Source of the DNA: Cololabis saira | Lineage: Eukaryota > Chordata > Actinopteri > Beloniformes > Belonidae | Assembly: GCF_033807715.1 (NCBI RefSeq) | Contig: NC_084591.1 | Coordinates: 47,150,368 to 47,214,367 of the forward strand | DNA length: 64,000 nucleotides | Reading direction: 5' to 3' | Shown here: in pieces, positions 35,072 through 47,368 of the stretch | Layout of the letters: every line of letters begins with the position of its first letter | How positions within the stretch are numbered: position 1 is the first letter of the stretch | The notes under the pieces: generated by a model | Database searches by the model: none | What the model was told of the DNA's origin: nothing | What the model saw: the letters and a program-made list of their open reading frames with translations, nothing else | Made by a program: the position numbers and the translations under genes

Positions 35072-35440
35072 TACAGGACTGTCTCAGAAAATTAGAATAT
35101 TGTGATAAAGTTCTTTATTTTCTGTAATGCAATTAAAAAAACTAAAATATCATACATTCTGGATTTATTACAAATTAACTGAAATATTGCAAGCCTTTTA
35201 TTATTTTAATATTGCTGATTATGGCTTACAGTTTAAGATTAGGATTCCCAGAATATTCTCATTTTTTGAGATAGGATATTTGAGTTTTCTTAAACTGTAA
35301 ACCATAATCAGCAATATTAAAATAATAAAAGGCTTGCAATATTTCAGTTGATTTGTAATGAATCCAGAATGTATGCCATTTTTGTTTGTAATTGCTTTAC
35401 AGAAAATCCCAATATTCTAATTTTCTGAGACAGTCCTCTA
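35072..35440. mobile_element. Tc1/mariner-type palindromic MITE (copy 3, most complete)
   Basis: Begins TACAGGACTGTCTCAG and ends CTGAGACAGTCCTCTA; the two halves are complementary almost throughout (for example GCAAGCCTTTTATTATTTTA against its complement). It lies in slc38a8 intron 1. Confidence 0.85.
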
Positions 35441-35473
35441 CGTTCACATCAGCCCAGATGTAGAATATAGCCC

Positions 35474-35764
35474 ACAGGTGAAGGTCGGGACATTAGAATA
35501 TGGTGTAAAAGTTTAAAAGTTGAAACATATATATTACATAGTCTATTGCATAGTTTATTGATTTCATAAAATATTCACATTGTTTGGAGATTTTTTATTT
35601 GGGGTTTTGATAAACTGTGAAGCATAATCATCAAAATTATAACAAATAAAGGCTGGAAATATCTCACTTTGCATGTAGTGGGAAATAATATATTTGTTTC
35701 ACCTTTAGTTGAATTTACTGAAACGAGTTTTGCAATATATTCTAGTTTTCCGACCTTCACCTGT
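35474..35764. mobile_element. Related MITE with ACAGGTGAAGGTCGG ends
   Basis: ACAGGTGAAGGTCGGGA at the left and TTCCGACCTTCACCTGTA at the right. Its subterminal ATTAGAATAT resembles that of the neighbouring element, so the two probably belong to one superfamily. The central part is only partly complementary. Confidence 0.75.
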
Positions 35765-36084
35765 AGATTATGACATCAATAAATAACAGAGAGCGCACCA
35801 ACATATGTTGCTGTCTTAAATGTATCCTGTCCTTTATTTTGTTCATTATTGTTTGTTCGTTGTTCATGTGTGTGACAGACTTGTATGGGACAATTGTGAA
35901 AAACGGAATCAACTGCGTTCCGTAACTTTTAATTCCCAATTACGTAACAATTCAGTATTTCAAGGGACGGGTGGCGACCCTGGCTCTAATTAATGGGCCA
36001 AAATAGTTTTTCAATAGTTGAGAACTCATTTATTGATATTGAGAATATTGGTCAGGAGACGAGTCCCTCCTTTTTTATTTATTG

Positions 36085-37060
36085 AGCATTTTAGAGATTT
36101 AGAACGTACAGACATTCAGCCAAACATTTATACACAAAAACTTGTGCAATACAGTATACAATATAAAATGATGTATGTATAAATGAATAAAATAAAAATA
36201 TCTATAAAATTAATTTAGCTTAATCAAGCAAGACAGAAAAAAGGTCTCTATAATATGACAAATGTGTGTTCGCTCTTTTGGTTTGACATAAGTTTAAGGG
36301 AGTCTATATATAAATTAAAATCTCCAAGGAAAGCATTGAAATTTGGGAGTGACTGAGAATTTTGCTTTGGGTATATGACATTTACCAATTGCAATCATGA
36401 GATTTACTATGTAACTTAATGGTTTATTGTCAGATTCAAACTGAGTGATAACATCTTTAGCCATAATTGTTATAGAAAAGTTAGTTTTACTATGCAAAAA
36501 AATTCTCAAAATCAGTCCAAAACGCAGATGAGAGTGAGCAGTGATAAAACAAATGTATGGGAGTTTCAGGCTCAATCTTACAAAAGGTGCAATCAACAAA
36601 TTTGGATATTAACTTGTTACAAGGATAAATATTGTGTAAAATTTTTAAATGAATTTCTCTGATGTTATTAGAGATACAAAATTTAAAGGGACACAACCAA
36701 GCTTTACACTAGTTTATGTTATTGTGAGTTCCAAAAACATTTTCCTCTGGATGAAATCTTATCATAACTATGGAAAACCTTTCTTATATGTTTGTTTGTA
36801 CACCTTCTGTCTGTTAAATCTAAACCTCTAATCATTAAACGTTGCATTTGAATGTTAACATTTTGACATTTCATTAATTCAATTATACCTGACGGAATAG
36901 CTTTTATAACCGATGCAAATTCTTTGTATGTGATCGGAAAAGACCTGGCTATAATGAAGTTTTCATAGCTACAAAGACCACCCTTTTCATCAAACAATTA
37001 TTTTACAAAGATAATATCTTTTTGAATCCAGTTTTCTTTATATAAACTTTTCTTTTTTGT
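36085..37060 (-). mobile_element. L1-like LINE 3' fragment (copy A)
   Basis: On the minus strand, 36719-36997 encodes FPITYKEFASVIKAIPSG and 36490-36696 encodes IREIHLKILHNIYPCNKL...HLFYHCSLSSAFWTDF, the typical order at the C-terminus of L1-clade ORF2, with the Cys-His motif (CTFCKIEPETPIHLFYHC) kept. It is broken into several frames. Confidence 0.7.
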
Positions 37061-37064
37061 TTTT

Positions 37065-37890
37065 TTTAATTATTATTCAAGAATTAATTTACAAAACATC
37101 ATGGCAACATACAAAACAATTAACATCTTTTAACATACAAGGCACATTTGGAATTGACTTTAAAGTAAAATATAGCAAATGATAGTGGAGAAAATTAATA
37201 AATAGATAAATAAATAATAATAATAATTATATTCAGAGTTCTGCACAGATCGTCATTGTTGTTCTAGGGAGCCTCAAATATTTCCAGTGTTTCATATGCT
37301 GTCAGGAAAGCTTTTGCATGTTTCTTTTCCATAAGTTTCAAAGAACTGAAGTGATTAGTCCTTTTAAAAACAGAGAAAAGTGGTTTTGTTTTTGTCTATT
37401 TGGACGTGTGAATGAAGAATTTGACCAAGAGTATCAGGTTGTTCACAATCAGATCACAGTTAGTGTCTTTTATGTTGATACCAAATACAACATTTTCCCT
37501 TATGAGGGGAGCAAGTTGGATTTTGGTTGACAACCTGCAAATCTTCCCAAAATGTGTATTTGCAATGGAAGAACAGATGATCATTTTTTCAATTTCAGTT
37601 TCACATAAGATACAGTTATTATGATCCATGCCAAATCTCTTTCTTAACAGCTCATATGGATGGATAGATATTATTCATAACTTTGAAATGTACTTCTTTT
37701 GTCTTGGGGCTTACAGGATATTTGATGTATTTAGTTCTCAGTTTTTTAATGTCTTCTTGTTGATCGGACCCAGAATATTCCACGTTGGGTGTGACCTTAC
37801 TTGTATCTCCTACAAATATAATTTTCCACTTTACTGATAGCCTGGACAGATTTGGTTCCACGTTGGTGGAGAAGTTCATTTTTACACCGT
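37065..37890 (-). mobile_element. L1-like LINE 3' fragment (copy B)
   Basis: The minus strand gives KYPVSPKTKEVHFKVMNNIY and then, in another frame, CILCETEIEKMIICS ... LAPLIRENVVFGINIKD ... LILLVKFFIH. It corresponds to the same C-terminal region as copy A but from a distinct, diverged copy in tandem with it. Both lie in slc38a8 intron 1. Confidence 0.65.
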
Positions 37891-38301
37891 CATTCTAGTT
37901 GTATCCAGAGAGACAACATGTTGTTAAATGTACCTGCTGCTCTCACCCTCACCAAACAACAACCGTGTTTGTGTGTGAAGCAGCAGAACTAAAGATACAG
38001 AAGACAATTCTTGTTTTTTCTTTGACATAAAAGTAAGTTGTTAAAAATTATTAAAAAACTGGTTACAAAATCTAGATGGGAATTCCTATATCCCCACATC
38101 TGAAAGAAAGTCTTGCAAATGATTTAAAGCCTATTTAGAGCTGAAGAATCAACAGTGGTGCTGAAAAATAGTTTTGTTTGCGGGGACATGAGAATGAGCT
38201 TTCATTATCTGCAAACATTTGGAAAAACTAGTTTAAAAATGACCTTTTGACCTGACTTTTGGGTCACTGAGCTTTTTTTTTTTTTTTCTTCCTCTGCTCA
38301 G

Positions 38302-38500
38302 ATCTCCCTGGTGTTCCTGATCAGCGGGCTGATCATCCTGGGCTACTCGTCGTCCATCAGCGGCCAGTGCAGCTACCAGGCGGTGGTGAGGGAGCTGTGC
38401 GGGCCGGCCATCGGCCAGCTGTGTGAGATCTGCTTCGTCTTCAACCTCTTCATGATCTCCGTTGCCTTTCTGGTCATTGTGAACGACCAGCTGGAAAAGT
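38302..38500 (+). CDS. slc38a8: slc38a8 exon 2
   Basis: Follows a long T-run and a CTCAG acceptor (AG at 38300-38301) and continues exon 1 in phase 0 with [15 protein letters not shown], which is TM2. A short loop containing the family-typical [16 protein letters not shown] segment follows, then TM3 ([14 protein letters not shown]) and NDQLEK. The exon ends after the first base of the next codon, before GTGAGT at 38501 (phase 1). No stop, frameshift or odd substitution is visible. The match of both splice phase and protein order to exons 1 and 3 makes this a secure assignment. Confidence 0.92.
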
Positions 38501-38627
38501 GTGAGTTGAAAAGTTGGACAGTGTGTATTTGTTCTTTTTTAGCAGCTCTTCTAATCACCTTTTGGTGTTTTGCCTTTTTTTGTTTTTTTGTTTTTCTCTC
38601 TTTGATTGCAATGTGTCATGTTAAAAT

Positions 38628-41009
38628 TAGGGCTGGGACTTTATCGCGTTAATTACGATTAATTAACTACAGAAAAATAATGCGACAAAAAAAAATAACG
38701 CACTCTGGTTGCACGAGTTCCCGGTATAAGTTCCCCGTAATACTGATGTACAGAACTTAACACGAGAAACAACATTGGAAACTAATTCGTTACTAAGTCT
38801 TTGCTGGGTTCGGTAGACGGAAACTTTAGTTTTAAAAAAACTACAGAGTGGAAACCTGGATAAAAGCACAGTTGTGTTGGTGTGCATGCACGGAAATCGG
38901 TACACACCTGTATCATCTGGCAACTTAAAAAAAAATGTCTCTTGGCGCCATGGCTGAAACCGAACAAGAAGTCTGCGATTTTGAATTATTTGTGTAATTT
39001 TGGCACATTTTATGCCATTTCTTCGGCAGTTAATACCAGTACTGGAGTTGAGGGGGGATGAGGGAGGGGGGATGGCATCCCCCCCTGAAATAAAAACGGT
39101 CCAAATCATCCCCCCTTTAAAACTGCCATCCCTCCTTTCCATCCCTTATGTCATTTCATCAATGAATGTGGTTTTACTGCTATTTCAACATTTAGAGTCA
39201 TCACCAGAAAAATAACTTATTTGACAATTTTCACCTGTTTCAAGTAAATTTTCACTTGAAATAAGTAGAAAAATCTGCCAGTGGGACAAGATTTATCTTC
39301 TCATTACAAGCAGTGATCACGATTTTTTTTCCCATATTGAATGATCTCGATTTTTAATCACAATTTTTTAAATCAGAAGATCCCCCCTCCCTTCTGGAAT
39401 AAAATGGAAAGAAACCAGAGATTCGTTTTTTTTTTTATTAACAAATAAAGCAAATAGCATGTTTTAACAAGAATCCAGAATGCTACCAGTGGTACCCACC
39501 GAAAAAACTAGGGATGCACCAAAATGAAAATTTGAGGCCGAAACTGAAGCGGAATAAAATTTAAAGACTTGGCTGAATACTGAGTACCGAATAGCCTACG
39601 GAATGCGGTTGTTCACAGTTTTTCATTTATTTTGCCATTTTTTTCACAATTGCATAGATAAAATTGCAATGACATTATTAACAACAAAACCAGTAAACTG
39701 AGTTGAGCCACTGTCAAGCAGCTGGCGATGCTGTTGCTTAAATTGACCAAAAGGTGGCTCTCTAACATCACTGTTTGTTTACTGTGCGTGACTCTGACGC
39801 TGGTTAGTAATTAAGTAGTTAAAACCCACTCGCCACTTAGGGGACTCAGTAGCCAGCAGAAACGGCAGTTTTATTACATTTATTAACTGTAGTACCGCTA
39901 TTATGAGAGGTTATTTCTCACAGTATTAGCCTAAAGGGACTTAAGGCTGATTTATGGTCCCGCGTTACACCAACGCAGAGCCTACGGCGTCATCTGGTGA
40001 GCTCTGCTTGTTGCCTCCGCGTTCACTCCGCTGAGCGCGCACACACACACACACACACGCACGCACGCACGCGCGCACGCGCACGCACGCACACACACAC
40101 ACACACCCATGTCACAATATTTGTGAGTGTGGATAGATAACCTAATAAGCTGGAAAGACCACATAGATTTTATCTGTGAAAAGTAGGCCTGTGTTGAAAA
40201 AATCCACTTTCCAATTCTAAATCGATTCTCATATTAATTCCTAAAAATCGATTTGTATGTCTAAAGATCGATTTTGTTTTTTTTTCATTATTACATTTTC
40301 GCCAGGTGAAGTTTAATCCCAGTAGGCGCCTCATTTAATTCACACATGCACTGTTGAGCTGTTGCAATTTCTTTCTTTTTTTGCACTTTAAATGTACATT
40401 GAAATTTGAGTTATTTATTTCTTAGTTATTTATTTCATACAAATAACTTTTGGTGTTTTTTTTGTTCATGCTCATAAAAGTAATGTTTTGTTGGACACGA
40501 GAATAACTACTGCCATGTTTTTGCCTTTAAATATGTTTTAAAGTATGAAAACATGAAAGTTTTCAGTTATCATTGCTTTATATACTTTATTGGGGTTAAA
40601 TTTGCACAAAATGCTAAAAAAAAATGATAACCCTAAAAACACAGAAAATGGAAAAGGTTAAAACGGAATGTGTTAAAAAATTAAACCGATTTCATACGTT
40701 TGCTGTCCTGGATCTGTTTGGTAATTCTGCCCTGCAATGTTTCTGCAAAGCATTCTGGGAGCTGATTGGTCCTTACAGCATCATTAGCTGCCAATACTTG
40801 CTGCTGAATCTCAATATAATACTAGTATTCATATGTTGCAGAACTACAGTCATATAATTCATGCAACAGCTCAAAAAACTGTTTTAATAACAATAACCCA
40901 AATCAATATCGGAATCGAATTGGATCGTATCAGATCTTGATAATCGATTCTGAATCTTAAGAATCGGAATCGAATCGATTCTTAACATTGGAATCGATAC
41001 CCAGCCCTA
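38628..41009. mobile_element. Composite of hAT-type elements in slc38a8 intron 2
   Basis: TAGGGCTGGGA at 38628 and CCCAGCCCTA at 41000-41009 are inverted; flanks GTTAAAAT and GTGAAAAG agree at 6 of 8. The subterminal sequences differ (TTATCGCGTTAATTACG left, ATCGATTCTTAAC right), so the ends may come from two related elements. Inside are a 160-bp piece shared with 58740-58900, the repeat of 680-1095 (39050-39330), a start of another element (CTAGGGATGCACC, 39508) and an AC-rich microsatellite (40038-40106). Confidence 0.5.
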
Positions 41010-41701
41010 GTGAAAAGACAAAGCAGAGCATATGTTTTCTCCGTCGCTTTGGGTTCTTTGGGTCCTTTGGGGGCAAGCAGACAAGTACTTCTCCTCTTGT
41101 TCAGCTTTAGTCATAATGGGCATCCTACAGTACTGCAATATTGTAAGGTACAAGGGTGTGTCTGCAACATTAAGGGCTGAATTGTCACAGCAATTATACA
41201 TCATACCAAAAATTGTGGGACAACCCCTCCAGAAACTTTATTAACCAGGCAACTAAAAACATAACCACGTTCCAAACAAAGAGTTTCAAATTTTACCATA
41301 AAATTGTACATTCAGAGTACCCTCATTTAACAAGATCCATATGAGAATTCTTCCATATACCAATCTATCCTTATGCTTTACACAGAATCCATGTCAAGAT
41401 CAAAGACAGAAGTGGGCTTTTGTCTGTTAATGTCTTGCTTTCCTGTTCTTGGACTTGTTTGTTTATATCGGGGTTGTTTGTGACGACTAATACGTGACGT
41501 CTCTGCATTGTGTATTCATGTACGTACCAGTATGAGATGTTTACATTATGGAGCTACTATACTACGGATGCAATACATTTCAGACCTGTTTGACAATAAA
41601 GTATGATCTATTTAGCTATCTAGAGTCTCATAATCAGACACAAAAAATACCTTTCAACAACACTGCAAATTTTTTAAATGTATTTTTTACTGTTACTCAT
41701 T

Positions 41702-41886
41702 AATTCAATTCAATTTTATTTATATAGCGTCTAATACAACAGAGTTGTCTCTAGACGCTTTACAGAGACCCATACCCAGAACATGACCCCCGAGCAGTTA
41801 TTACATAAACAATGGCAGGTAAAAACTCCTCTAGTGGGAGAAAAAACCTTAAGCCAAACAGTGGCAAGGAAAAACTCCCCTTTACT
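41702..41886 (-). mobile_element. L2 LINE 3' tail copy, short
   Basis: AATTCAATTCAATTTTATTT ... AAAACTCCCCTTTA matches only the last 185 bp of the L2 3' UTR. Confidence 0.85.
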
Positions 41887-42073
41887 CGATTGTTAGTTGG
41901 GATGTCTCCATTTTTGGAAGAGGGCCAACTTTATTGAGGAAACGGAGAGGGCTGGTTCTGATTGTGACCACTGATTGTCTCCACCTTGTGGCATTGAGAG
42001 GCGTTTATTCATGATTAACGCTTTCAAAATACCAGAGATACCGGTTTTCCTTCAGTCTCTTCTCATCGTTCTT

Positions 42074-43811
42074 TTCAATTCAATTTTATTTGTATAGCGC
42101 ATAATACAACAAAAGTTGTCTCTAGACGCTTTCCAGAGACCCAGAACATGACCCCCGAGCAATTATTACATAAACAATGGCAGGTAAAAACTCCCCTGGT
42201 GGGAGAAAAACCTTAAGCCAAACAGTGGCAAGAAAAACTCCCCTTTAGGAGGGAAGAAACCTTGAGCAGGACCTGGATCATAAGGGGGGACCCTCCTGCC
42301 GAAGGCCAGACTGGGGGGGTCGGGGACGTCAGCAGCACAGCAGACATCCACGCAGGCAGGTGGAAGCAGCAGCGGGATGACCAGAGGGGGGACGGACCGC
42401 AGGCCAGCATGCAGCTCCTGAAGCTCCGGCCTGCAAACATGCACAAAAGAGAAAAAAGGGGGCCAGCACAAGAAACTACAGGAACGATGGACAAAAATGA
42501 TAGCTATGAGATATTTATAATAAATAAAAATGGAAAAGGAGAAGAGAGGAAGGGAAGAGAAGAAGGGTGAGGGGCACCGCCCAGTGGATCATGTCGGTGC
42601 CCCCCTGCAGCATAGGCCTATAGCAGCATATCTACCACCAAGCTATGACTAACTATTATAGTCTTGTTCTATAGCTGTAACTATGACTACTGACTCTAAC
42701 ACACTAGAGTTTACACTAACTAGAGGTTTACTAAAAACCAGCTAGAGGTTTACTAAACACTAACTATAGGCTTTGCTAAACAGAAAGGTTTAAAGGTGGA
42801 GGTGGTGTCAGCCTCCTTAACCCAGATTGGAAGTTGGTTCCATAGTAACGGTGCCTGATAGCAGAAGAACTGTCCTCCAAATCTACATTTGGATACTCTA
42901 GGAACTACGAGTAAACCTGCACTCTGAGAGCGGAGAGCTCTGACAGGAACATAAGGCACTATCAGGTATTGTAAATATTGTGGAGCTAAGCCGTTTTGGA
43001 CTTTATATGCAAGTAATAAAATTTTAAATTGGATTCTGAAATTTACAGGTAGCCAATGGAGCGATGCTAACACTGGAGAGTAGGGCTGGGCGATTTTGCA
43101 CAAAAATAAAATCCCGTTTTTTTTCTCTGAAAACCCGATTTTCGATTTCAATTTCGATTTTTTTGGTAAAACTACAAAAGACAATGGAATAAATTGTTTC
43201 AAATATTTTATCTTTATTTTTAAAGAAAAATAGCAAACAAATTTCCCTATTGGGAATGAAGTGCAATTGAAAGATACTGTAAATCCACCTTGAGTTTAGT
43301 AAAGTGACAACATTTACAATTTTCTTGACCAAACAAAGATGACTAGACGAGCTCTGTCTGTAATGCAGCCAGCTGCAAAAAAGGAAAATCGATTTTCCGA
43401 TTTTCCTTTTTTTAACATCGATTGTGATTAATAAATCCGATTTAGATTTAAAATCGATTAATCGCACAGCCCTACTGGAGAGACGTGGTCTCTCCTGCTG
43501 ATTCCTGTCAGTACTTGTGCTGCTGCATTCTGGATCAGCTGGAGCCTATTCAGCAAATTACTTGGACATCCTGCTAATAACACATTACAGTAATCTAGTC
43601 TAGAAGATACAAATGCATGAACTAGTTTTTCTTCATTCTGCGAGAGGATTTTCCTAATCTTTGCAATAATACGGAGATGGAAAAATGCTATTTTACAAAC
43701 CTGATTAACATATGGTTTAAACGCCAAATCCTGAAAACAACACCAAGGTTTCTCACAGTTGAACTGCAGGCCATCGTAACACCATCTAATCCCTTCCTAA
43801 GATGCTCTGGT
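42074..43811 (-). mobile_element. 5'-truncated L2 LINE, split by a hAT insertion
   Basis: The 3' UTR runs from 42074 and the ORF2 C-terminus from about 42760 upward (VKEADTTSTF..., LWNQLPIW...). It is interrupted at 43081-43474 and resumes at 43475 (TGISRRDHVSP..., FKPYVNQVCKIAFFHLR). The frame is broken by indels. The copy stops at GATGCTCTGG, directly beside a Tc1 element. Confidence 0.85.
43081..43474. mobile_element. hAT MITE with perfect 8-bp duplication
   Basis: 394 bp with TAGGGCTGGGCGATT and AATCGCACAGCCCTA ends. CTGGAGAG stands immediately before (43073-43080) and after (43475-43482). Because the host sequence (an L2 copy) is known from other copies in the window, removal of the element plus one CTGGAGAG gives back the uninterrupted L2, which proves the insertion. 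Confidence 0.95.
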
Positions 43812-45300
43812 GAAAAGTGTTTGTCCCCTTGATTTTATATTTTTTTGCATGTTTGTCGCACTTAAATGTTTCAGATCAAACAGATTTAAATATTAGACAA
43901 AGATAACACAAGTAAACACAAAATGCAGTTTTTAAATGAAGGTTTTTGTTATTATGGGGAAAGAAAAATCCAAACCTACATGGCCCTGTGTGAAAAAGTG
44001 ATTCCCCTTAACCCTAATAACTGGGTGGGCCCCTTAGCAGCAACAACTGCGATCAGGCTTTTACGAGTCTTTTACAGCTGTGGAGGAATTCTGGCCCACT
44101 CATCCTTGCAGAATTGTTGTAATTCAGCCACATTGGAGGGTTTTCCAGCATGAACCTCCTTTTTCAGGTCATGCCACAGCATCTCAATGGGATTCAGGTC
44201 GGGACTTTGACTAGGCCACTCCAAAGTCTGCATTTAGTTTTCTTAAGCCATTCAGAGGTGGATTTGCTGGTGTGATTTGGATCATTGTCCTGCTGCAGAA
44301 CCCGAGTGGCTTCAGCTTGAGGTCACGAACAGATGGCCGGACTTTCTCCTTCAGGATGTTTTGGTAGACAGCAGAATTCATGGTTCCATTTACCACAGCA
44401 AGTCTTCCAGGTCCTGGAGCAGCAGAGCAGCCCAGACCATCACACTACCACCACCATGTTTTACTGTTGCTATGATGTTCTTTTTCTAAAATGCTGTGTT
44501 ACTTTTACGCCAGATGTAATGGGACATACACTTTCCAAAAAGTTCAACTTTTGTCTCGTCAGTCCACAGAGTATTTCCCTAAAAGTCTTTGGGGATCATC
44601 AAGATGTTTTCTGGCAAAACTGAGACGAGTCTTTATGTTCTTTTTGCTCAGCAGTGGTTTTGGTCTTGGAACTCTGCCATGCAGGACATTTTTGCCCTGT
44701 CTCTTTCTTATGGTGGAGTCATGAACAATGAGTTTAATTGAGGCAAGTGAGGCCTGCAGGTCTTTGGATGTTGTTCTGGGTCTTTTGTGACTCTTGGATG
44801 AGTCGTCGCTGCTCTTGGGGTCATTTTGGTCGGCCAGCCTCCTGGGAAGGTTCACCACTGTTGGAAATTGCTTTGTAACCTTTTCCAGACTGATAGATCT
44901 CAATGACTTTGGTTCTCATTTGTTCCTGAATGTCTTTGGATCGCAGCATGATGTCTAGCTTTTGAGGATCTTTTGGTCTACTTCACTTTGTCAGGCAGGT
45001 CCTATTTAAGTGATTACTTGATTGAGAACACCTGTGGCAGTAATCAGGCCTGGGTGTGGCTGGAGAAACTGAACTCGGCTTTCCAAAGATGTGATAATTT
45101 ATAGTTAATTCATGTTTTAACTGGGGGGCAATAACTTTTTCACACAGGGCCATGTAGGTTTGAATTTTTTTTGCCCTTAATAATAAAAACCTTCATTTAA
45201 AAACTGCATTTTGTGTTTACTTGTGTTATCTTTGTCTAATATTTACGTTTGTTTGATGATCTGAAACATTTAAGTGCCACAAACTTTTTGTTGCTTTTTC
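43812..45300 (-). pseudogene. Tc1-like transposon, decayed transposase
   Basis: On the minus strand the start (about 44948) reads MLRSKDIQEQMR, then frame-broken Tc1 transposase: RPRTTSKDLQASL, RVPRPKPLLSKKNIKTRLSF, TSGVKVTQHF, and YQNILKEKVRPSVRDLKLK ending PLNGLRKLN. Inverted flanking blocks (TGGCACTTAAATGTTTCAGA, AACCTACATGGCCCTGTGTG) appear at both ends. Several stops and indels make it inactive. Outer terminal bases are partly lost. Confidence 0.88.
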
Positions 45301-45414
45301 CACCTCCTCTATAACTGAGGTCGCTCTACTTTTTAAGCTCTGCCAGAGAAGCGAGGGACATACCCGGTGCTGAAGGACTTAACCATCATTGTGAACTGTT
45401 TTGATGAATCTAGA

Positions 45415-46252
45415 TAGACCCTCCAGGAATCCGCGATTCCGTGATCGCGGAATTTTTCGCGGATTTCACGGCTGTCCGCGGATTTACAGACCTTCCGTGG
45501 ATTTCAATGTCTGGTGCAGAAAAATCACTTTTACTGGGGTTAATATTGCATATGTCCGCGCTGAATATGCGAATTATGCGGGGCTCGCTTGATTTCACCG
45601 CATCATCGCCGCATAAAGTTTGGAAAAAGGGGGGAGTGTTGTGAGTGACAGGTCGGGACGCCCGGTCGCGACGTGCGGGACCCGCCCGGGGACCTCCGCA
45701 CCCCTCACCGCCACCCCCCAAACAGCAGCTCTCACCCGCGGGGGTGAGAGGTAAAGAGAGTGCCGCTTGCGCGGTGGGCTCGGCTGCCGGTGGACTCAGG
45801 TCTCCGCGCTGACCGCGTACCACTGCGCCTGCGAGGGCCGGCGGAGGCGGAGCTCCCATCCACTGGGGGATCTTGGCGGCGGACGCGTGGGGTGACGGCG
45901 TTATACATCCATGGGTGACGGAGCTCTGTCTCGTCCCCCTCGTCGCGCCGGTGCGCCCGGCAATCACCCGAGCACTGAGCCGCGGGCTGGAGGGAGAGAG
46001 ACGGCCCCTCTCCTCTCCACCTGCGCTCTCCTTTTTTTTTTCTCTACGACCTCAGATCAGACTTCCAGCATATTCCGCAATTTCACCGCATAAAAGCACA
46101 TAAAAAACCCGCACATTTAATCGCATAATCAATGATTTTAGCCCGCAAAATCAAGGATTTTAGCCCGCGGAATAAAGGATTTTTGCCCGCGGAATAAAGG
46201 ATTTCTGCCCGCGGAATAAAGGATTTTTGCCCGCGTTTTTCTGGAGGGTCTA
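45415..46252. mobile_element. 838-bp DNA element with TAGACCCTCCAG ends
   Basis: The ends TAGACCCTCCAG and CTGGAGGGTCTA are exact complements, flanked by TCTAGA at 45409-45414 and 46253-46258. The interior is CpG-rich. Near the right end a roughly 22-bp unit (AAAGGATTTTTGCCCGCGGAAT) is repeated about five times (46118-46236). No transposase domain is recognised; the 185-codon minus frame is low-complexity. Confidence 0.8.
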
Positions 46253-46612
46253 TCTAGATATCAGATTCACGCACTGCTGCTTTAAAAGGCAGGTTTTGTT
46301 TACAAATTGTCCATCCACTGGTGATTTGAAGTAGTACATGATAAGATTAGACCAATGCGGTCTGCTGGTGTAGATGATGCGCAGTCATCCAGGTCATGGT
46401 AAATCAGAAGATTGATTCAAAGCAACTGGACTTCTTTTTTTGGTTCTTTAAGATGTTCCACCTTATAGAGGGTATACATTGATGTCACTTTCCCACTGGA
46501 CCAGCCCCCTTACTGGCACTGAGTAGCAAAAACAGCTGCAACTAGTGGAGAAGACGGGATAACAGCCGTTTATCGGCTTAAATTAGCGTCATTTGGACTT
46601 GACAGTGACCCG

Positions 46613-46960
46613 TACAGTTACCCCAAGAACCAGTGGTCCATGGACATTAATATTTGGTACAGTTACCAAGAACCAGTGGTCCATGGACATTAATATTTGG
46701 TACAGTTACCAAGAACCAGTGGTCCATGGACATTAATATTTGGTACAGTTACCAAGAACCAGTGGTCCATGGACATTAATATTTGGTACAGTTACCAAGA
46801 ACCAGTGGTCCATGGACATTAATATTTGGTACAGTTACCAAGAACCAGTGGTCCATGGACATTAATATTTGGTACAGTTACCCCAAGAACCAGTGGTCCA
46901 TGGACATTAATATTTGATACAGTTACCAAGAACCAGTGGTCCATGGACATTAATATTTGG
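46613..46960. repeat. 43-bp satellite, eight units
   Basis: Eight units of TACAGTTACCAAGAACCAGT followed by GGTCCATGGACATTAATATTTGG. Six units are 43 bp and two are 45 bp (extra CC in 'accccaag'). They are nearly identical, which suggests recent amplification. No spacers, so not CRISPR. Confidence 0.95.
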
Positions 46961-47368
46961 CCACAAATCCAGTTTCCTGATATTTATATGTAATATTAAT
47001 AATAGTATATATAGTATATAGTAATACTTAATTTCTACGCCGGGGAAATACACGAAGCAAAGCTTGAAGGCTTACAAAAGTCTTGACTCTTGGTCCGACT
47101 TCAAGGCAGGATTTGTTGTAGAAATTAAAGTGATGAGGACACCGAACTTTATGATTTGACCGTTTAACGTTAGCTACCCAAAAATCCAACATTACCTGAT
47201 ACAAAATGGGAACCACAAATCCACGTTTCGGTGCCTGGAATCCAGTTGTTTCTGTGAATTGCAGAGATCCATTTGTCTCTTAAGCTTATTTTTCAGCAGT
47301 CTGTAAAACAATAACTCCAATTTCTTGGAGTTATTGGAGCGGCTGAGAAAAAAAACAGAGCTGCTGGT

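Noticed and set aside
45410..45967. 185-codon minus frame in the 45.4 kb element
   Set aside because: It is Ala/Pro/Gly-rich compositional sequence with no conserved motif.
46613..46960. CRISPR-like array
   Set aside because: Units are directly adjacent with no unique spacers, and the genome is vertebrate.
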